64,000 nucleotides of DNA. Origin: Topomyia yanbarensis (taxonomy: Eukaryota; Arthropoda; Insecta; Diptera; Culicidae). The notes under the pieces were generated by a model. The model had not been told where the DNA came from. It made no database searches and saw only the letters and a program-made list of their open reading frames with translations. The stretch lies in contig NC_080672.1 of assembly GCF_030247195.1 (NCBI RefSeq), positions 9,300,001 to 9,364,000 on the forward strand, written 5' to 3'. Shown here in pieces: positions 23,670 to 36,490 of this stretch. The first letter of the stretch is position 1. Every line of letters starts with the position of its first letter. Made by a program: the position numbers and the translations under genes.

Positions 23670-24200
23670 ACAAGTCTAGCTATCGAACCAACGTGTTCGA
23701 AGTTTGAATTTTCGAACGCGTTTGACAAGTAGATGACGAAAATAAATATTTGGAGGCATTATTATTTTTCGAATGTGCTGGACAAGTAGATGACGAAAAT
23801 GAATATTTAGAACCTTTTTGAAACCCAAGTGACGACTTCCAATTGAGGCATATTATCTAAAACCGATACAATTTGTGGTGTTTTGGAACGGACCTGACAA
23901 GCAAATGACGAAAAAAAACCTTTTCAAAATCCAAGATGGCGACTCCCGGGTTACAGGTAACTTTATCTAAAATGAAAGTTGCCTCTTGAACTTCAAAATG
24001 GCTTCAGACAACGATTTCCGTCATCTACCCGTCAACCCCATTCCTAAAATATCCATATTGTTGAGGTTATCGAAACTTTATCTAATCCAGAAGTTGCCAT
24101 CTTGGGTTTCAAAATGGCTTCAGGCATCGATTTCCGTAATGTACTTGCCAACCGCATTTCGAAAATAGTAAACACCCATATTGTTTAGGCTTTTTGGTGG
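23670..24200. repeat. Degenerate tandem/inverted repeat cluster
   Basis: Short boxes recur: ACAAGTAGATGACGAAAAT (twice, near 23727 and 23781), TTCAAAATGGCTTCAG (near 23992 and 24109) and their inverted form CAAAATCCAAGATGGCGAC (near 23925). Spacing is irregular, about 55-150 bp. I see no coding potential. Confidence 0.55.
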
Positions 24201-24345
24201 AATCCAGCGTGGAAAACAGATCGAAATGGTGAGTGAAGCGAAAGCAATTATATGAAAAAAAAATCTCCCTTCAGAGACAGGATTCGAGCCTGCAACCTTT
24301 GAGACTGAGGCCCAACACACTTTCAAAGCTTTAGGGCTGGAGAAA
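24185..24345 (-). mobile_element. tRNA-like SINE copy
   Basis: On the minus strand, GGTTGCAGGCTCGAATCCTG can form a T-arm and includes a Pol III B-box-like element (GGCTCGAATCC). The following GGGAG, T-rich and CATATAATTGCTTTCGCTT segment matches the corresponding part of the copy at 41105-41280. An intact tRNA cloverleaf is not supported. Confidence 0.5.
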
Positions 24346-24349
24346 TCCA

Positions 24350-25397
24350 AAATTATTTCAAAGTTAAACGAATAAAAATGAAATCTGTGTACCTCTCTCT
24401 TATAGCCATAGTTCGTAATAATTTTAAAAGGTCAAATTAGATAGATATTTTATTTTATTTTTTTTTGACTTGAATACAAAGGTCGTTTAAACCCTCAAAC
24501 CCATTTCCCCGGTTTCACTACGCAACCGTTCTACTGAGTTTGTATCTGGTTTCAAAACGGAATTTGCTTCTGCATGTTGGGCTTGAATCCGCTGCTCGTA
24601 TTTATCAGACAAGAATCATCTCGCTTCAACTCATTTGCTATCACAAGCGTTGCATTTGCCTTACTAAATTTCCTTCACTAATCCAGCTTTTTCAGTCACA
24701 AACGACCCTCGAAAAGAAACCAGGTGCAGATTAAAAATTGCACTCCAGTTTGGAGTACATATGAAAATCGAACCTAAACGACAAAACTTTCCTTAAAGAA
24801 TATTCTATTTTTTTCTTCATTTTTTTAGGAAAAGGATCCAATCACAGCCAAAAGTAACACGTACATATATTAGCACTAAATTTTAAATTTATTGAAAAAT
24901 TAAAACCAATTCTGAGCTAGTCAATTTAACTGAGAAAGGGGAAAACCACTGTAATTTAAGTACTTGGCCACTAGCTACCAGTTTCGAGGGAAACGTAACG
25001 GTTTCTAAGTTATTTTTTTTCTGTTGTCGTAATTTAATTTTAAGTAAATAAAAATCTCACAATTTTTATTTTGCACAAAACCAATCTATTCTCGCTGTCA
25101 TTCTTCCGTTTGTTTTATTGTTAATTGTGAACTAAAAACAAATATCAAACCCTTTGTTTGTGCTAAGCAATAAAATCGAATCACCGAAAATTTTTACCAG
25201 CTTCCACATGTTTGATTTGTGCATAAACTGTTATAACGTCACTAAAAGTTGTCATTCATTATGTCAAGCATAAATAACTGGCAGGTTGGTGCATGAGAAT
25301 GTACCATGTTATTTTTGTCGCCAGTAACCAAAAAAAAACAAAACAGACTGAAAGAAGGGGAAAAAATAAACGCTTTTATATTCGACCACATCCGTAG
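24350..25397. other. No gene recognised
   Basis: AT-rich sequence with long A and T runs. No motifs or element ends are seen. Confidence 0.4.
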
Positions 25398-25523
25398 CCT
25401 CTGCATGACATCGCGGACGATCTGGTGTATGCCGACCTGGACGATAACAACTATGGTCCCATCAACTACAAGGCCGCTTCCATCTACAACATGGTCAAGT
25501 TCAAGGGAAGATCGCCGAACTGA
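25398..25523 (+). CDS. Orphan terminal-exon-like segment (41 codons)
   Basis: After an AG at 25396-25397 the frame reads PLHDIADDLVYADLDDNNYG, then PINYKAASIYNMVKFKGRSP and Asn, and ends at TGA (25521-25523). Codon third positions are strongly C/G-biased, unlike the surrounding AT-rich DNA, and AATAAA follows at 25562-25567. VYADL and the spaced Tyr residues look like a cytoplasmic receptor or adaptor tail.

No ATG starts it, so it must be a 3' exon of a spliced gene or a decayed exon copy. It could be an alternative last exon of the Tyr-motif gene at 8364-10976, whose last two joins have the same phase; that link is speculation. Confidence 0.45.
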   Translation, partial: PLHDIADDLVYADLDDNNYGPINYKAASIYNMVKFKGRSPN

Positions 25524-25569
25524 GTTTACCGAGAATTGAGAGTTTACCAATATATAGCTAAAATAAATT

Positions 25570-27959
25570 TAAAAAAACAGCTTTTTACTGAACTTTATTT
25601 ACACTTTTGGAGGTCACCTCTGCGCTTATAATCTTTAAACAGTGACGTGAATGTGTTTAGTGAACGACAATATTACAAATGCACTTGCACTTTATCTAGT
25701 ATGTTAGCCACTTTTAATTGATCCGAAATATCCCAAAAATAAATTTTAATCTATCCAAAATGTTGTTTTGAAAACAACGGTGTAGCGAATCTGGTGTAAT
25801 CGAAGTAACCCATGAAAAAGGGAGAGTTTATGTAAGAGAGACCATCATCGACACGCCCCTTTGTGCTTTTTGTGTTTGTCTTCTTCGCGGCGGGTGGCGG
25901 TGATTTGAAGTAATCCATGTGTATGCAGTGGAGAGGTTTTCTTTGACGGGTAAGTGCTTCGATTCACACTCACCTATTTCAAATAACATTTATTTAGAGT
26001 AATAGGGTAATAGTTGATGAACCTATTTTTACTCTATAAGGGAGGGTGTTCTACTATTTCGTTGATTAATTGTCCTTCAATATATTGGTATCATAAATAC
26101 TTACTTCATTCCAAAGAACCATTATCATGACAAAAATGTCGTGAAAATAGTAAAACAGTCTAATTAGAATGAAATGAAAACTCGTTCATCCAAAAGCTCG
26201 ACCCAAAGCGGTGAATAAAGAAGGCAGACACTGCTCTAACCGACGGCTTCAAACGGATCCCTCTTAGAAATATGGTGAAAGTAGGTCCATTACCCTATGC
26301 ACCACTTTATGTTAAGGTTCAATAAAATCGGTGTTTCCGATATTCTATTACTGAATTATGTACAGTTTTTTAGGATCGGTATCCAAGAAACCTATACTTT
26401 GCCTGGTTGCATTTGTGACATCCCCTATAAAGACGGTACAAAATAGTTAGAAACCATAATTAATTTCGAACAAAGACGAAACCTTTAAACCCAAACACAA
26501 CATATGTCCACTCTTAATCGAATGCTCTTTTAGCAATTCCCGCGAGAGTCAAAATGTCACCCCACACAAAATCCCATTCCGATATTTGCCCTTCTCAGGA
26601 AAACACCCCGCGGATAAATCTACTTCACTAACTCCATAATGCAAATGCCACCGTCTGATTTTCCCTTCAGATTCGTAACATTTTTGCGCATCTCCTCCCT
26701 TCATCCCTTTCCCACTGGTCGCATCGTTGTTCAGTATAAAAATCTTGCTCCGACCGACGAACGTCCTTAGAACCTCATCAGCAATCGGATATTCCCCATC
26801 GGTTGGCTTTCTCCCTAGCGGTGATGTGCCGATGCGAGAAGGAGTTATCTGCGAACATCTTTCAAATTAAGTAACTATTTTTGACCGCTCCCTGGCAGCA
26901 GAGAATTTAATTTCCTGGCCGGGGAGATATTGATAAAAAAAATCAAAAACAGTATCCGACCAGACTGTTGGTGTAATATCGTGTGAATTTTTTATTCCAT
27001 CAGTTTGTGGCCCTCAAAGCGCATGCCGATTCTGGAGAAGATGACCGTCACGCTTGGATTAATCTGCAAAGATGGCCGTGTCTAGTGTGAATTTTCATGG
27101 AAAATCGATTCGGTAGAGGAAGGTGATCCAGTAAAACAGAGTTGGGCTTTTAAATTAAATTTATGTTATTTGATAAGCTTCCACTAAATAATTTGATTTC
27201 AGTTTTGCCGTTTTCATATAATTTTTTGTCGGTTCTGTTTTAATAATAAATATATCGAGTTCTGCGTGTTTTTCGTCATGCCAAAGTTTGCTAATGATAT
27301 TACAACCGTTCATTCTTTCGCATTCGCGAGTTTAACAAATCTGAATGGTTTCTGGTAGTGTCAGTTTCGAATTGTTTGCATCTCTTGTTTTAGGACAAGA
27401 TCTTATGTGTGCTGAATTGTCATGAATGCCACCAAACCAAACTCCTATCTATGAAAAACTCGTCTCATTACTTTTCAACCGCACTCTACTGGAAATGAGA
27501 ATAGTAGCAGTCTTTTTTTAAATGCAGCTCAATGAGTTCATCGAGCAATTGACGTAGAATTGCTCTAATATATTTAGCGTTTAGCTTTCATGATGCGTAT
27601 AAACAGAGTAATTACATCAGTTACGAATAAAATATATCTATTATCCATCATATTTTACATGCCAAGCAGTTTGCTATTTGACATATGAAACATATACAGA
27701 AAGCAGTATGAATTGTCTCGACGAGCACGTTGCCCATGCTATTCAGAGAGTTGTCCCTTGTCCGATCGAATCATCATTTTTCTGTTGGAAGGGGGAAAGC
27801 TGGGAGTTCGAACCAAAAATGCCGATACGTGAAGCCATTACTGCTTGACAGCTAGGGGGAACTTTGCTAATAGGACCACTATTCAGGTTATCTTCTGTAG
27901 CTGACCGTTTTTACTTTTCATGTTACAAATTGCCCGAATCCATTGTAGTTGCAAGCGAG
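25570..27959. other. No gene recognised
   Basis: Apparently non-repetitive sequence, less AT-rich at 26480-27080 than its surroundings. It includes the weak promoter candidate at 26735 and no convincing reading frame. Confidence 0.35.
26735..26790 (+). promoter_or_regulatory. Weak candidate core promoter
   Basis: TATAAAAATC at 26735-26744 is followed about 45 bp later by CATCAGCAAT, an initiator-like sequence. The spacing is longer than the usual 30 bp and no coding sequence follows clearly. It is recorded because it lies in a locally GC-richer island. Confidence 0.2.
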
Positions 27960-28720
27960 TTCTTTGTCTGTTCACATATGTCGTCCCAACCGGGTAGTAC
28001 ATTATTAATGTAGCTGAGGATTCGTTTGGGACAGGTATGACAAAACTCGCAAGGCATTATAAGAAGCCTCCCGAAGTATCGCTCTTTCGTAGAAATAATG
28101 CTTCACAATGGCAGAGAATATGTTCCGAGCTATCGGTCTCATAGTTACAAAATCGATAAATGTTATCTTTACTTTTGCCAATTTTCTCAGGTGATATTTG
28201 GCAGGAAAAAGTACTGTAAATAGGCCAGTGATTTTCCGAAAGTCTTTTCGTTTCCAGAACCATGAGTTTTTTGCCCCCATTGTATCTAAATGTGTGAATT
28301 TCTTAGCTTGTCGAGAGCCGACTACGTTACGCCAATCGTTTAATGGTTAGTCTCTTGTCCTAGTTGGAAGTTCTAGTTTGGTGGCACAGGTAGATATGGC
28401 TAAATTGTAACCAACGATTCATTGGTGGCCTGGTACCCAGATTATCATAACTGTATTCCGAATTGCAAGGTTGACAAATTTTGAACTCACCCATTTTAAA
28501 ACCATCCGTATAGAATAATATTGTATCTTGAGGTAGTACGGGACCTCCTAAATCCCATATGTGACGATCCACTATGTGGATCTCATATGAGATGTCGAAA
28601 TGCGGTTTAGCCTCCATTTTATCTTGAACTGTGGTCAAGACAGGATTTAGTTTGATTTCATAGCGCCTGGCAGTGGCAGGCTAGCCTCTGAATTTTAATA
28701 AGTTTTATTTGGACGCTTTT
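27960..28720 (-). mobile_element. LINE RNase H and C-terminal Cys/His region
   Basis: The minus strand at 28638-28360 reads DTILFYTDGFKMGEFKI, the first RNase H motif (YTDGSK). At about 28220-28060 it reads CQISPEKIGKSKDNIYRFC, then NYETDSSEHILCHCEAL. That is the C-terminal Cys-Cys-His-Cys pattern of RNase-H-bearing LINEs. Two frames are needed, so it is broken. It probably belongs to the same LINE group as 43370-44650. Confidence 0.75.
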
Positions 28721-29480
28721 TTTATTATCTTTGAGCCCTCATACAATAGACTAAGTTAATCGTGGTCTAGCGATGGTCGTGTAGGACCAATAAGTTAACC
28801 TTGGTTTGAAACCCCAAATTTTCCCGAATTCCGATTCAGTTTTTTTTTGTTTGGGATAATACCTAGGTATTTCGCTTCATCGGCGTAGTTAACCCCTTCA
28901 TACGCATGTTATTTATAAACATCAACGTTTTCACATAGATATGACTATTGGTTGATGCAAGATTTGCTCACAAAAACAAGCAAGGCTTATAAATATGACT
29001 AGTACCTATCATTTCAGTATTAAGCAGTATAAGTACAAGTACAAGTGATTGGATTCCGATGAAACAGTGCTTCCAACTAGATTTACGTCGTTGACCAAAC
29101 ATGAAATTTTTAGATATCTTCGTTGTTTTGCAATATTATTGAAAACTTATGAAACCTATCAATTTATACTCTCGTCGACTATGTTTTCCATGCAATTAGA
29201 CTACTCTGATTATTTTAGGAGAATTTTATTAACCATAGGAATTTAAAAATTGAGCAGCTTCCAGCACTGCGAGGGAAGCACTTATCTTTATGAAAAAAGG
29301 GTTTTTCGTGTTTCTTTATTCCACCATTTCCAAGGAAAATAATTTTGGAACCCTATATGCACTACAAAAAGTTGGACATGGAGGGGTTAATTGTAGTTCC
29401 CCTGAGAGTTCGGGGAACCAACGTCAGTTTTTTCCTATTGGAAAACGGTACCGTATGACCGTTTGCAGGGTTCAAGTTCA
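28721..29480. other. No gene recognised
   Basis: AT-rich, with no coding or repeat signature apart from poly-T and poly-A runs. Confidence 0.35.
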
Positions 29481-30540
29481 AATAAATTGTGTCAAATAAA
29501 TAATTTGGACGAAATGAATAAAACTGAAAAATTATTAAAATGAAGAAACTGAAAACACAACACATAAATTGAAAAAAAACGAATAGAATGCCTAGAAGAA
29601 AAACAATGAATAAAATAAGTTGGATAAATGATATGAATAAAATGTACGAAAAAAATAAACTGATCAGGGTGAATCCAAAGAATAAAACGAAAAACCGATT
29701 TAATCCACCTAGCAGTGAGATGAGACATTTCTTACACATATCACTGTTGGATCATTCATTAGTTTGCAGAACTCATGCGAAGTAGTAAATCAAAATTATC
29801 AAATACACGAATCAAATTATATTAGCTTAATTAATGAAAATTTAGACTATATTTAGAAATAAGTATAAGATTAATAGAATGAATTGGCTCAAACTAACAA
29901 ATTGAATGAAATAAATAAATGGAATGACTGAACCTGAAATGAATAAAATTAAAGATATGAACAAAATGAATTAAATGAATAAAATGAATCAAATTAATCA
30001 AATGAATCAAGTGAAGCAAATGAATCAAAAGAATTAAATGAATCAATTTAATTTAAGGGTTCAAATGAATGAAATGAATGGAATGAACTAAGAATCTAAA
30101 ATGAATAACGAATAAATTAAATGAATAAATGGAACAAACGAACCAAATAAATAAAATGAAATGAATTGACAAAATGAATAAGAAAGAAGAAAATGCTTTG
30201 ATTGAAATGATAAATTAATCGATGTTGTAAGGTTATAAATTAATAGAAAAAATAAATTGTGTCAGAAGCATTATTTGGATGAAATGAATAAAACTGAAAA
30301 AATAGCCAGGTTAATAAAATGTTCTTCATTTTAAACAAAATGTATGAAATGAATGAAAACAGGGAATAAAATAAGTGAAATGAATGATATGACTAAAATG
30401 CACGAAATGAATAAACTGATCAGAGTGAATCCAAATGATAAAACGAATAAAGTATATTAAGTGAACGCTGATTAACAAAATTAATAAAAAGATGCTGAAT
30501 TAAACAATTAATTAAAATGCAATGATCATTTAAAGTTAAA
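29481..30540. repeat. AAATGAAT-type degenerate simple repeat, itself duplicated
   Basis: The sequence is dominated by variants of AAATGAAT and AATGAATAAA. A block starting ATAAATTGTGTCA and including AATGAATAAAACTGAAAAA at 29481-29560 recurs at 30251-30300. The block AAACTGATCAGGGTGAATCC at 29657 recurs near 30414. This indicates a tandem duplication of about 750 bp on top of slippage expansion. Open minus-strand frames here are composition artefacts. Confidence 0.65.
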
Positions 30541-30589
30541 GTTAAAAAACATTTTTGAATAAAATAAGAAAATAGATAATCCAGATTGT

Positions 30590-33075
30590 ACGAATTTAAG
30601 AACCATTACATCAGAAAGTTATGAAATGATTTTGAAAATTGTATCTTCCGAGGAAAGGCTAATTAATATACAATGGGATTTCTAGGGCTTCTATCCTTTT
30701 TTTTGTTTTAGTCTTTTCGTTTTTACGCTTCTTTACTTGACGGCGTCGTTTTAAGATTATTTAGTGTTTCAACATTATTGATAGACCTTAATTAGTTATC
30801 AGGAACCTGGAACGTTCAATTTGCTTTGTAAATCAAAGTTTACTTTTTGGTCATATATTCCCGAAAAATATTGTGCAGAATAGAATTTGCTGGTCCAGTA
30901 ATTTAACGCGCAGTTGAATATAGTAAAGCGAGACAAGGTCACATGACACATTCTTTCGTGACGTTTACAACGATTTGACGAATCATCATTCGACAAATAT
31001 GTCATAACTTTATCAAATTAACGCCTACATCAAAACTTATTACAGATTCGGAAAGTAGACAAAATCTCACGAAAGCCCTTTGAACAGAGAGCAAAAGATG
31101 GAGAATGCGATTTGTAAAAGAGACAAGTAGATATTTCAAAGTTTTCATTTGAATTAAAATAAATAGTGTGAAGTGTCTAGGCTATGTCGATAGTATAAAA
31201 GGCGTGCATTCAGTTGATTATAATGCAGTCTCTTTCCAGTCATCCTTATAGCTTGCATATTGTTTCGTTCGGAATTCTCGTTCAGGAAATATGGATAAAT
31301 AAGCCCTGTACAATCCAATACTGTGAAAAAGAAATGGTTCAAACTGTCAGGATGGCAAAAATGTAGTCAGATCAACTATCTGTCCAATGCATAAACTCTG
31401 ATTGCAATCCTCGCTAATTTACTTGTACAATATGGAAAACTCGAACGAAACGTGTGCTGAATTATCCAATGCCTCACTACTAATTGTGACTTCCATTGAA
31501 ACTTCAATTGAAGTGTACTCAGTATAGAGCAGATATGGACGAGGATAAGTTAGAAGACACCTTGTACTTGCATCCCCCATTGAGAGTGGGGACTTTGAAT
31601 GAAACAGAAATAAATTTGAGTTGATGTAGTTTTCGATGGTCACCTGTCTACCCATAGTGCAACGTTTCGAAATACCAATTCCACCTTGAAAATAGTCATA
31701 GTTTTCCCATAAGGCAAATATTTTGCAAATTTTCTCGGACTACAAATATTTTATTTGACATGTAGGATGTATTATTAAACTTGTTTCCGCGAGTCTCTTG
31801 TACACTAAAATGCAAAGAAAATAATAGTGTAACAGACAAAAAATAGTTTTGTTTTCTCAAACCTTCACAATTACATCGCACACATGAAATTAGCTTGAAT
31901 ATTAATAAAGATTAGCAGAGAATCTTATCACACAACTTAGAAATGGATAGAGAAATAGCAAGATAGATGTGAGTCGTGACAGTTGTTACCAACATGAAGA
32001 AAGAGAGAGAGTGAAAGAGAGAGTGAGATAGATATGGGGAGAGCATGTGAGGCCATGCCAGACCTTATTTTTATAGGTATATTATGCGATATATTGATTC
32101 CTTACATCCTTATTATAAATAATGTAAGTAGTAATTTTTGCGCCATAACCAATATAATCTAAATTTTGCAAAGAGCTAAATTTTTGCTAGAGTTTTGGGA
32201 TTCAAAAATACAGTTTCTTTCGGTGATGCCACGAGTATAATTGTATGAGAAGTCTTATCTCACTACTAGGTGAATTACTTGATGATCTGTATAGTTATAT
32301 ACCATCCAATATTAACTTCACGATTGAACGCAACGCCTAATCCAAGGGATAAATACATGAACTCTAGAAAAAAATCACTATGAACGCATTATTTTGTTTT
32401 TGTAGTGAACTTACATATTGATTTTTGAGAAATAGTTCAATTATTATATAGGTAATTCACAAAATGTTTTCAAAATCGAATTCCTTGAATCACGTAGATG
32501 TGTTTTCATACCCTGATGTTCAAAATCGGTTTAGTTTTGCCCCTAAAACACCAGTAAAGCAATACTCTATATGAAACGGTCTCCTTTTTAATTAGTGAAA
32601 ATTGGTGAGCGAGGAATACAAATACAAAATGTTTAATATCTCCGTCGCTCGTGAGCGGATTTTGACAATGTATAGCTTGATAGAAAGGTATTTTTACAAG
32701 GTTTCTAATTATGTGCGGTTTGTTGGACAACGTTGCTTTGTTTGAAAGTTATTTACTAAAAACCTGCAATGTTTTGAAAAAATGACCTATATCTCAGAAA
32801 GTAAACAATATATCGAAAAACAAAAATAATAGTGTCAAATGGCAACGTTAGGCCTTTCATTTGAAACTAGTTTTATTAAGATCGGTTCAGCCATTGCTGA
32901 GATAATTACATGACATTTTGTACATACATACACACACACACATACAGACATTGTCTCAATTTGTCGAGCTGAGTCGATTGGTATATGAAACTCGGCCCTC
33001 CGGGCCTCGGAAAAAGTTTTCAAAGTTTGAGCGAATCCTATACATTTCTTTTGTAAGAAATGTAAAAAATAGATT
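30590..33075. repeat. Long direct repeat, unit A
   Basis: The unit begins with a TTAAGAACCATT segment. It contains AACCTGGAACGTTCAATTTG near 30803 and CAGTCTCTTTCCAGTCATCC near 31226. It ends with a CA-rich microsatellite (32915-32945), GTCGAGCTGAGTCGATTGGT and a small hairpin (ACATTTCTT/AAGAAATGT at 33042-33063). Every landmark recurs in the same order in unit B. I cannot see a reading frame preserved in both copies. The terminal part resembles a common mosquito interspersed repeat. Confidence 0.75.
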
Positions 33076-33079
33076 ACAT

Positions 33080-33240
33080 GAATCCAAATGAACAAAATGA
33101 ATAAAAAAATGCTGAATGAAATAAATAATTAAAATGCAAATATCACAAACTTAAAATTAGTCAAATGTTCAAAATGAATAAAATAAACAAGACGAATAAA
33201 ATCCATGAAATGAAGAAACTGAAAAAATGAATAAATGAAT
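33080..33240. repeat. AAATGAAT-type spacer between the two units
   Basis: Short run of AAATGAATAAA variants like those at 29481-30540, placed between units A and B. It suggests that the duplicated module includes this simple-sequence tract. Confidence 0.55.
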
Positions 33241-35880
33241 AAACCGGATTGTACGAATTTGAGAACTATTGTATCAGAAAGTTGTGAATTGTTTTAAAAA
33301 TCCTATCATCTGAAAAATGAATAGTATGCAATGAACTTTCTCAAATTTTCATTCTTTTTTGTTTTCACCTTTTCGTTTTCGTTGTTCTTTTCTTGGCGGC
33401 ATCATTTAAGATTATCTGGTGTTTCTACTTTAATAATGGATCTTAATTAGTTATAAGGAACCTGGAACGTTCAGTTTGTTTTGGAATTCAATATTGGATA
33501 GTAAAGTAAGACAAGATCACATGTGCTTTCAAACCCTATAAATGGAGAGCGACAGACGGAGAATGCGATTTGTGAACGGGAAAGGTAGACATTTCAAAGT
33601 TTTCATTTGCATCGACGTAAATAGTCTGAAGCTATGCTATGTCGATAGCACAAAAGCCATTCAGTTGATTACAATGCAGTCTCTTTCCAGTCATCTTTAT
33701 AGCTTGTATATTATTTCGTTCGGATTTTTCGTTCAGGAAATATGGATAAATGGGTGCTAAACAAACCAATACTACGAAAAAGAAATGGTTCTAATTTGCA
33801 GGATAAGTATTTAATTTGTTGGAAATGCAAGAGGCCAATGAAAGTGTCACTAGGCATAATACTGCTCTGGATGGATAGACATACTTGACATTACAAATCT
33901 TAATTTTCTGCGAAAAAATATGTTTCTAGTTACATTGGTCATGAAAAGGGTATCTTCGGGTTCATTTGTTATTACACAGTACTGTGTACATTTTTGACAT
34001 ATGTAGTCAGATCAAACGTTTCCGTACACAGTATATCCAACGGTTCTCTACTAATTGTGACTGTCATTGAAACATCAATTGAATTGAACTTAGTGTAGAG
34101 CAAAAATGGACAATAAATTAGAAGAAACATTGTACTTGGATACCCTATCGATAGTTGAGTCTTTGGGAGACTTCTTTTCCCGGAGCTAATTCGTGGATAT
34201 TTTTTGACTTTGATCTGTTATTCTTCAAAATAGTTTATACCACTACAATGAATATATATTTTCAATAATACATCATAAAAAATATGTTCTTACTTTTCAC
34301 ATGACATATTTGAACATATGATTCATTTAAAATTCCATTCAGATACGAAAAGTTTAAATAACGCAATTTTCATCTTCAAATATCCATATTACCCAGTTAG
34401 GTTAAATATTTTTTCTAGATAGCCATAAATTTCTTTAATTATAGTGTATATATATAAGCTCTGAATAGAACTGAATTAAATTTTAGTTGATGTAGTTTTC
34501 GATTTTTGGTCGATTGCCTACCCATAGTTCAACATCTTGATAGGGTGATCATTTGAAAACAGTTATAGTTTTCTCATATTACAAACATTTTGCAAATTTT
34601 CTCAGGACTACAAACATTTTATTTACAAAGTAGAATGAATATTAAGCTTGTTTTCACGTGATTGGACATTAATAAATCTTTCAGATTATCAGAAGATCTT
34701 ATCACACAACTTAGAAATGGATAGAGAAAAAGGAAAGAAAGATGTGAGTCATGACAGCTATCACGAACACGAAAGAAGGACAGAGAGAGAAGAGAGAGAG
34801 AATGAGAGTAAGTGAGAATGTGAAAGAGGTGGCGTGTGAGAAATGGCAAACGATGTTTATTGCCGCGACCTTGTACTTATATGCTATATATTTTTTTCTT
34901 TACACCCTTATTGTAAATAACGTAACAAGTAATTTTTGCGCCATGACCTATATAACCTAAATCTTGCGAAAGAAGCCATATTTTCGCTAGAATTTTGGGA
35001 TTCAAAAATACAGTTGCTCTCGGTGATGCTACGAATATAATTATATGAGAAATCTTTTATCTCACTACTAGGTGGATTACTTGGAGATATATGAATTAAT
35101 ATACCCTCCAACATCTACTTTACGGTTGAACGCAACGCCTTATTCAAGGGATAAATTCATAAACTCTAGAAAAAGTTTCACTATGAGGTCAACTTACACA
35201 TTATTTTGTCTTTGAAGAAAACTTGCATATTATTTTTGAGAAATAATTTATATATTATTGAGGTAATTCACAAAAGGTTTTAAGAAACGAATTCCTTGAA
35301 TCGCGTAGATGCGTTTCCATACCTCGATATTCAAAATCGGTTTAGTTTAGCCCCTAAAACACCAGCAAATCAATACTCTGTATGTAACGGTCTCATTTTT
35401 AGATTGTGAAAATTGGTAAGCGAGGAATAAAAATACAAAATGTTTAATATCCTCGCCACTCGTGAACGGATTTTGACTGTTAGAAAGGTATTTTCATAAG
35501 CTTTCTACTTCTATCTAGTTTGCGCGATGAGGTCGCCTTGTTCACAAGCTATTTGCTTAAAACACGTTTTGTTTTGACAAAATCACCTATATCTCGGAAA
35601 GCAAACAACATATCGAAAAACCAAAATAATAGTGTCAAATGGTCACGTTGGGCCTTTCATTTGAAACTAGTTTCATTAAGATCGGTTCAGCCATTGCTGA
35701 GATAATTACATGACATTTTGTACATACATACATACACATATAAACACACACACACATACATACAGACAATTTGTCGAGCTGAGTCGATTGGTATATGAAA
35801 CTCGGCTCTCCGGGCCTCGGAAACTCGGGAATTTGAGCGAATCCTATACATTTCTTTTGTAAGAAATGTAAAAATTTCAG
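33241..35880. repeat. Long direct repeat, unit B
   Basis: This is a diverged second copy of 30590-33075: AACCTGGAACGTTCAGTTTG near 33460, CAGTCTCTTTCCAGTCATCT near 33678, TCACTACTAGGTG near 35060 and the same GTCGAGCTGAGTCGATTGGT plus hairpin (35848-35869) at the end. Landmark offset varies from about 2.45 to 2.8 kb because of indels. Confidence 0.75.
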
Positions 35881-36384
35881 GCAAAATGCAACATATTGTT
35901 CCAAAGTAAGTGACACATTACACATTACACAATATTTGCTAAGCGTACAAAAAATCATGATTCTGAACGTTCTATTTCACTATGGAGACAAATATTTAAG
36001 TACCGATATTTTCTTAGTACTACCGGCACTGGGGATGACAGTACCGCGCTACTGATTTACACCAAAAAGGGTCGGAATAAGAAGTCCTAATTTTTATATT
36101 CCAAAGCTTGTTTCTAAAAGATATCATGGCTCGTTAGCTTAAGTAACTCGTGGGTCTTTTATCAAGTAAAAGCAGGGCCGCCGAGAGGGGGGGGGGACCG
36201 GGGTGTTTCCCCCCGGGCCCGGAGTTTTGAAGGGGGCCCGGATTTTTAATAGAAACTAAAGTTATGACAAATACTCTTTCGACAAAAAATTTATTTGAGA
36301 ATACAATTAAAAATTCAATATCTTGTGTATGAGATAACTAGAATAGCGAAAATTCTAAACTACTGCATATTTGATATCAACTAT

Positions 36385-36490
36385 GTTTATACCAACCTAA
36401 TTCTCGTATCGAAACAAGATCAGACTCGAGCGGGCATAGCGGAATTTGTACATTGAATGTCATGTACGCAGCTCACCTGGGTTCGAATCC
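36385..36490 (+). mobile_element. tRNA-like insertion in hAT copy 1
   Basis: CTGGGTTCGAATCCCAACCC forms a T-arm with a good B box. About 90 bp containing it are missing from the same position in hAT copy 2, where sequence matching the two sides is adjacent. It is either a short SINE fragment or a deletion in copy 2. No full cloverleaf is seen. Confidence 0.45.

Noticed and set aside
29362..29739. 125-codon minus-strand open frame rich in Phe, Leu and Ile
   Set aside because: It is the reverse complement of AAATGAAT-type simple sequence; composition alone removes stops.
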